The notes under the pieces: generated by a model
Told to the model about the DNA's origin: nothing
The model's database searches: none
What the model saw: the letters and a program-made list of their open reading frames with translations, nothing else
Part shown: piece after piece, positions 20,742 to 21,365 of the stretch
Numbering within the stretch: the first letter of the stretch is position 1
Layout of the letters: the number at the start of each line of letters is the position of its first letter
From: a virus
Direction: 5' to 3' (one strand)
Length of the DNA stretch: 21,365 nt
Virus record (IMG/VR): IMGVR_UViG_3300007276_000372
Span: 1 to 21,365 of that record
Made by a program: the position numbers and the translations under genes

Positions 20742-20977
20742 GTCGTTTCTCCTATTTTGCGGACATGTACCATTTCGTCCACATGGTCATACCATACGAA
20801 GTTTTCTTTTAAATCGATTTTGTATTCATCAACTGATTTATTCGCCTCCAAATTCAAGACACGCTTTGCAATGTCAATAATTGCAGGGCCTGTTACATTA
20901 TCAATTTGTCCGGGCTGCGGAGGTTCAATATTTAGGCCAAGCAGATTTATAAGTTTCGATGCTTCGGTTGGCGTCAT
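20738..20977 (-). CDS. hypothetical protein, 79 aa
   Basis: I do not recognise this acidic small protein. It has a helical start (TPTEASKLINLLGLNIE), a Pro/Gln stretch, a second helix (AIIDIAKRVLNLEANKS) and an ending VWYDHVDEMVHVRKIGE with several His and aromatic residues. There is no signal peptide or membrane helix. GGGA lies 5 bases before the ATG, and the stop overlaps the exported protein start as ATGA, so the two are probably co-translated. A functional link with the exported protein is possible but not visible. Confidence 0.65.
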   Translation of the reverse strand: MTPTEASKLINLLGLNIEPPQPGQIDNVTGPAIIDIAKRVLNLEANKSVDEYKIDLKENFVWYDHVDEMVHVRKIGETT

Positions 20978-20998
20978 GTCGTTCCCTTTCGTGTTTCA

Positions 20999-21112
20999 TT
21001 AAGTCACCAGATCACCGCCAACCTTTTCAGGCGGAAGGTGGATCAGCCTAAGCCCGTCCACGGCGGCTCTGGTTGCGGGTGTTATGTAGGCACCGCCCGC
21101 TGGCCCTATGCG
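20999..21112 (-). CDS. 37-codon open frame after the HTH gene, lacking a canonical start
   Basis: The frame of the HTH gene stays open for 37 codons beyond its TAA at 21115-21113, reading RIGPAGGAYITPATRAAVDG onward and ending at TAA 21001-20999. The only early start candidate is ATA at 21109; the first normal initiator is GTG 21058, which would leave about 20 residues. An open run of this length arises by chance in roughly one case in six, so this may be non-coding. Otherwise the 135-base gap holds no recognisable promoter. Confidence 0.25.
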   Translation of the reverse strand, partial: RIGPAGGAYITPATRAAVDGLRLIHLPPEKVGGDLVT

Positions 21113-21310
21113 TTAGTTTACCGAGAACCCCTGATAATCCATTACGTTCGATCGACACCGGGTTAGCCAGCCCTTAGCCCTTAACACTTGGTTAATCCGG
21201 TTCCTTGCGTATCCTGTTGCATCTGCAATGTCTTGTATCGTGACATTCCATTCATTCGGCTCACAATACGCGCGAATGAAATATGCTTGTGTTTCCATGC
21301 GTGGTGTCAT
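21113..21310 (-). CDS. small helix-turn-helix protein, 65 aa
   Basis: Residues about 24-48 (TIQDIADATGYARNRINQVL) form a clear helix-turn-helix, preceded by a helix METQAYFIRAYCEPNEW. The protein is probably a small DNA-binding regulator, or an additional packaging-site binding protein since it lies shortly before the terminase genes. ATG 21310 is chosen because it shares a base with the stop of the upstream partial gene (TAATG); a longer frame runs to the window edge but would overlap that gene. Its TAA is followed by an in-frame open stretch. Confidence 0.7.
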   Translation of the reverse strand: MTPRMETQAYFIRAYCEPNEWNVTIQDIADATGYARNRINQVLRAKGWLTRCRSNVMDYQGFSVN

Positions 21311-21365
21311 TAAACCGCATCCCATGTAATCTTGGTCAGATTGCCGTCTACGCGGGTTGCCGTCC
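21310..21365 (-). CDS. C-terminal end of a gene cut by the window edge
   Basis: The last 17 codons of a minus-strand frame read TATRVDGNLTKITWDAV and end with TAA 21312-21310, which shares one base with the ATG of the helix-turn-helix gene. The natural composition and TAATG junction, matching others in this block, support a real gene entering from beyond the window. It is too short to assign. Confidence 0.5.
   Translation of the reverse strand, partial: TATRVDGNLTKITWDAV

Noticed and set aside
20970-21001. Short frame from ATG 21000 reading MKHERERHDANRS
   Set aside because: Only about 23 codons, overlapping the start of the supported 79-aa gene, with no ribosome site.
1-21365. tRNA genes, integrase, attachment sites, insertion sequences
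   Set aside because: No cloverleaf-like sequence, recombinase motif or terminal inverted repeat with transposase was seen by eye in any gap; the gaps are all short and accounted for.

Overview
The window reads as the late (structural and lysis) half of a siphovirus-type tailed phage or prophage. Nearly everything from base 21365 down to about 690 lies on the minus strand as one tightly packed block in classical order: small regulator, terminase, portal, head morphogenesis protein, prohead protease, capsid, head-tail connectors, tail tube, tail assembly chaperones, tape measure, distal tail and fibre proteins, then lysis genes. No integrase, repressor, replication gene, tRNA or CRISPR array is visible, so sequence alone cannot separate a free phage from an integrated one. 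The style of several proteins (Cys-rich tail hub, two-TM holin, small periplasmic protein, DUF6378 protein) resembles phages of marine Alphaproteobacteria, probably Rhodobacterales/Roseobacter. That host guess is recall of family resemblance, not a search.

Layout on the minus strand, in transcription order. 21365-20427: end of a cut-off gene, a helix-turn-helix protein, a 37-codon open stretch without a normal start, a hypothetical protein and an exported small protein. 20359-18772: putative small and large terminase. 18714-14653: portal, SPP1 gp7-like protein, HK97 protease and HK97-type capsid. 14588-11129: probable decoration protein and the head-tail joining set (connector, head closure, HK97 gp10-like, tail terminator), with three small proteins of unknown role. 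11040-8212: tail tube, a G/GT chaperone pair joined by an apparent -1 frameshift, and tape measure. 8215-3895: distal tail protein, large Cys-rich tail hub with a LamG-like insert, a 41-codon open frame lacking a normal start, fibre-like protein, fibre-assembly-like protein and one unknown. 3894-2471: coiled-coil membrane protein, amidase endolysin, holin and a nested spanin pair. 2471-690: metallophosphoesterase, DUF6378 protein, a small unknown and the 3' remnant of a beta-barrel gene, ending at a bidirectional terminator. Two small plus-strand genes (52-616) converge on the same terminator.

Most neighbours overlap by 1-8 bases (ATGA, GTGA, TGATG, TAATG), so translation is probably coupled along the transcript. 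Real gaps are few, and three of them (before the portal, the protease and the tail tube gene) share TGTGCTA followed by an AT-rich hexamer, suggesting a common late-promoter type. No stretch longer than 300 bases lacks a gene.

Points most worth a second look are the A-tract frameshift at 10270-10276, the two open frames that begin with ATC or ATA where a start is expected, the nested spanin genes, the truncated outer-membrane-type gene, and the shared promoter-like motif.
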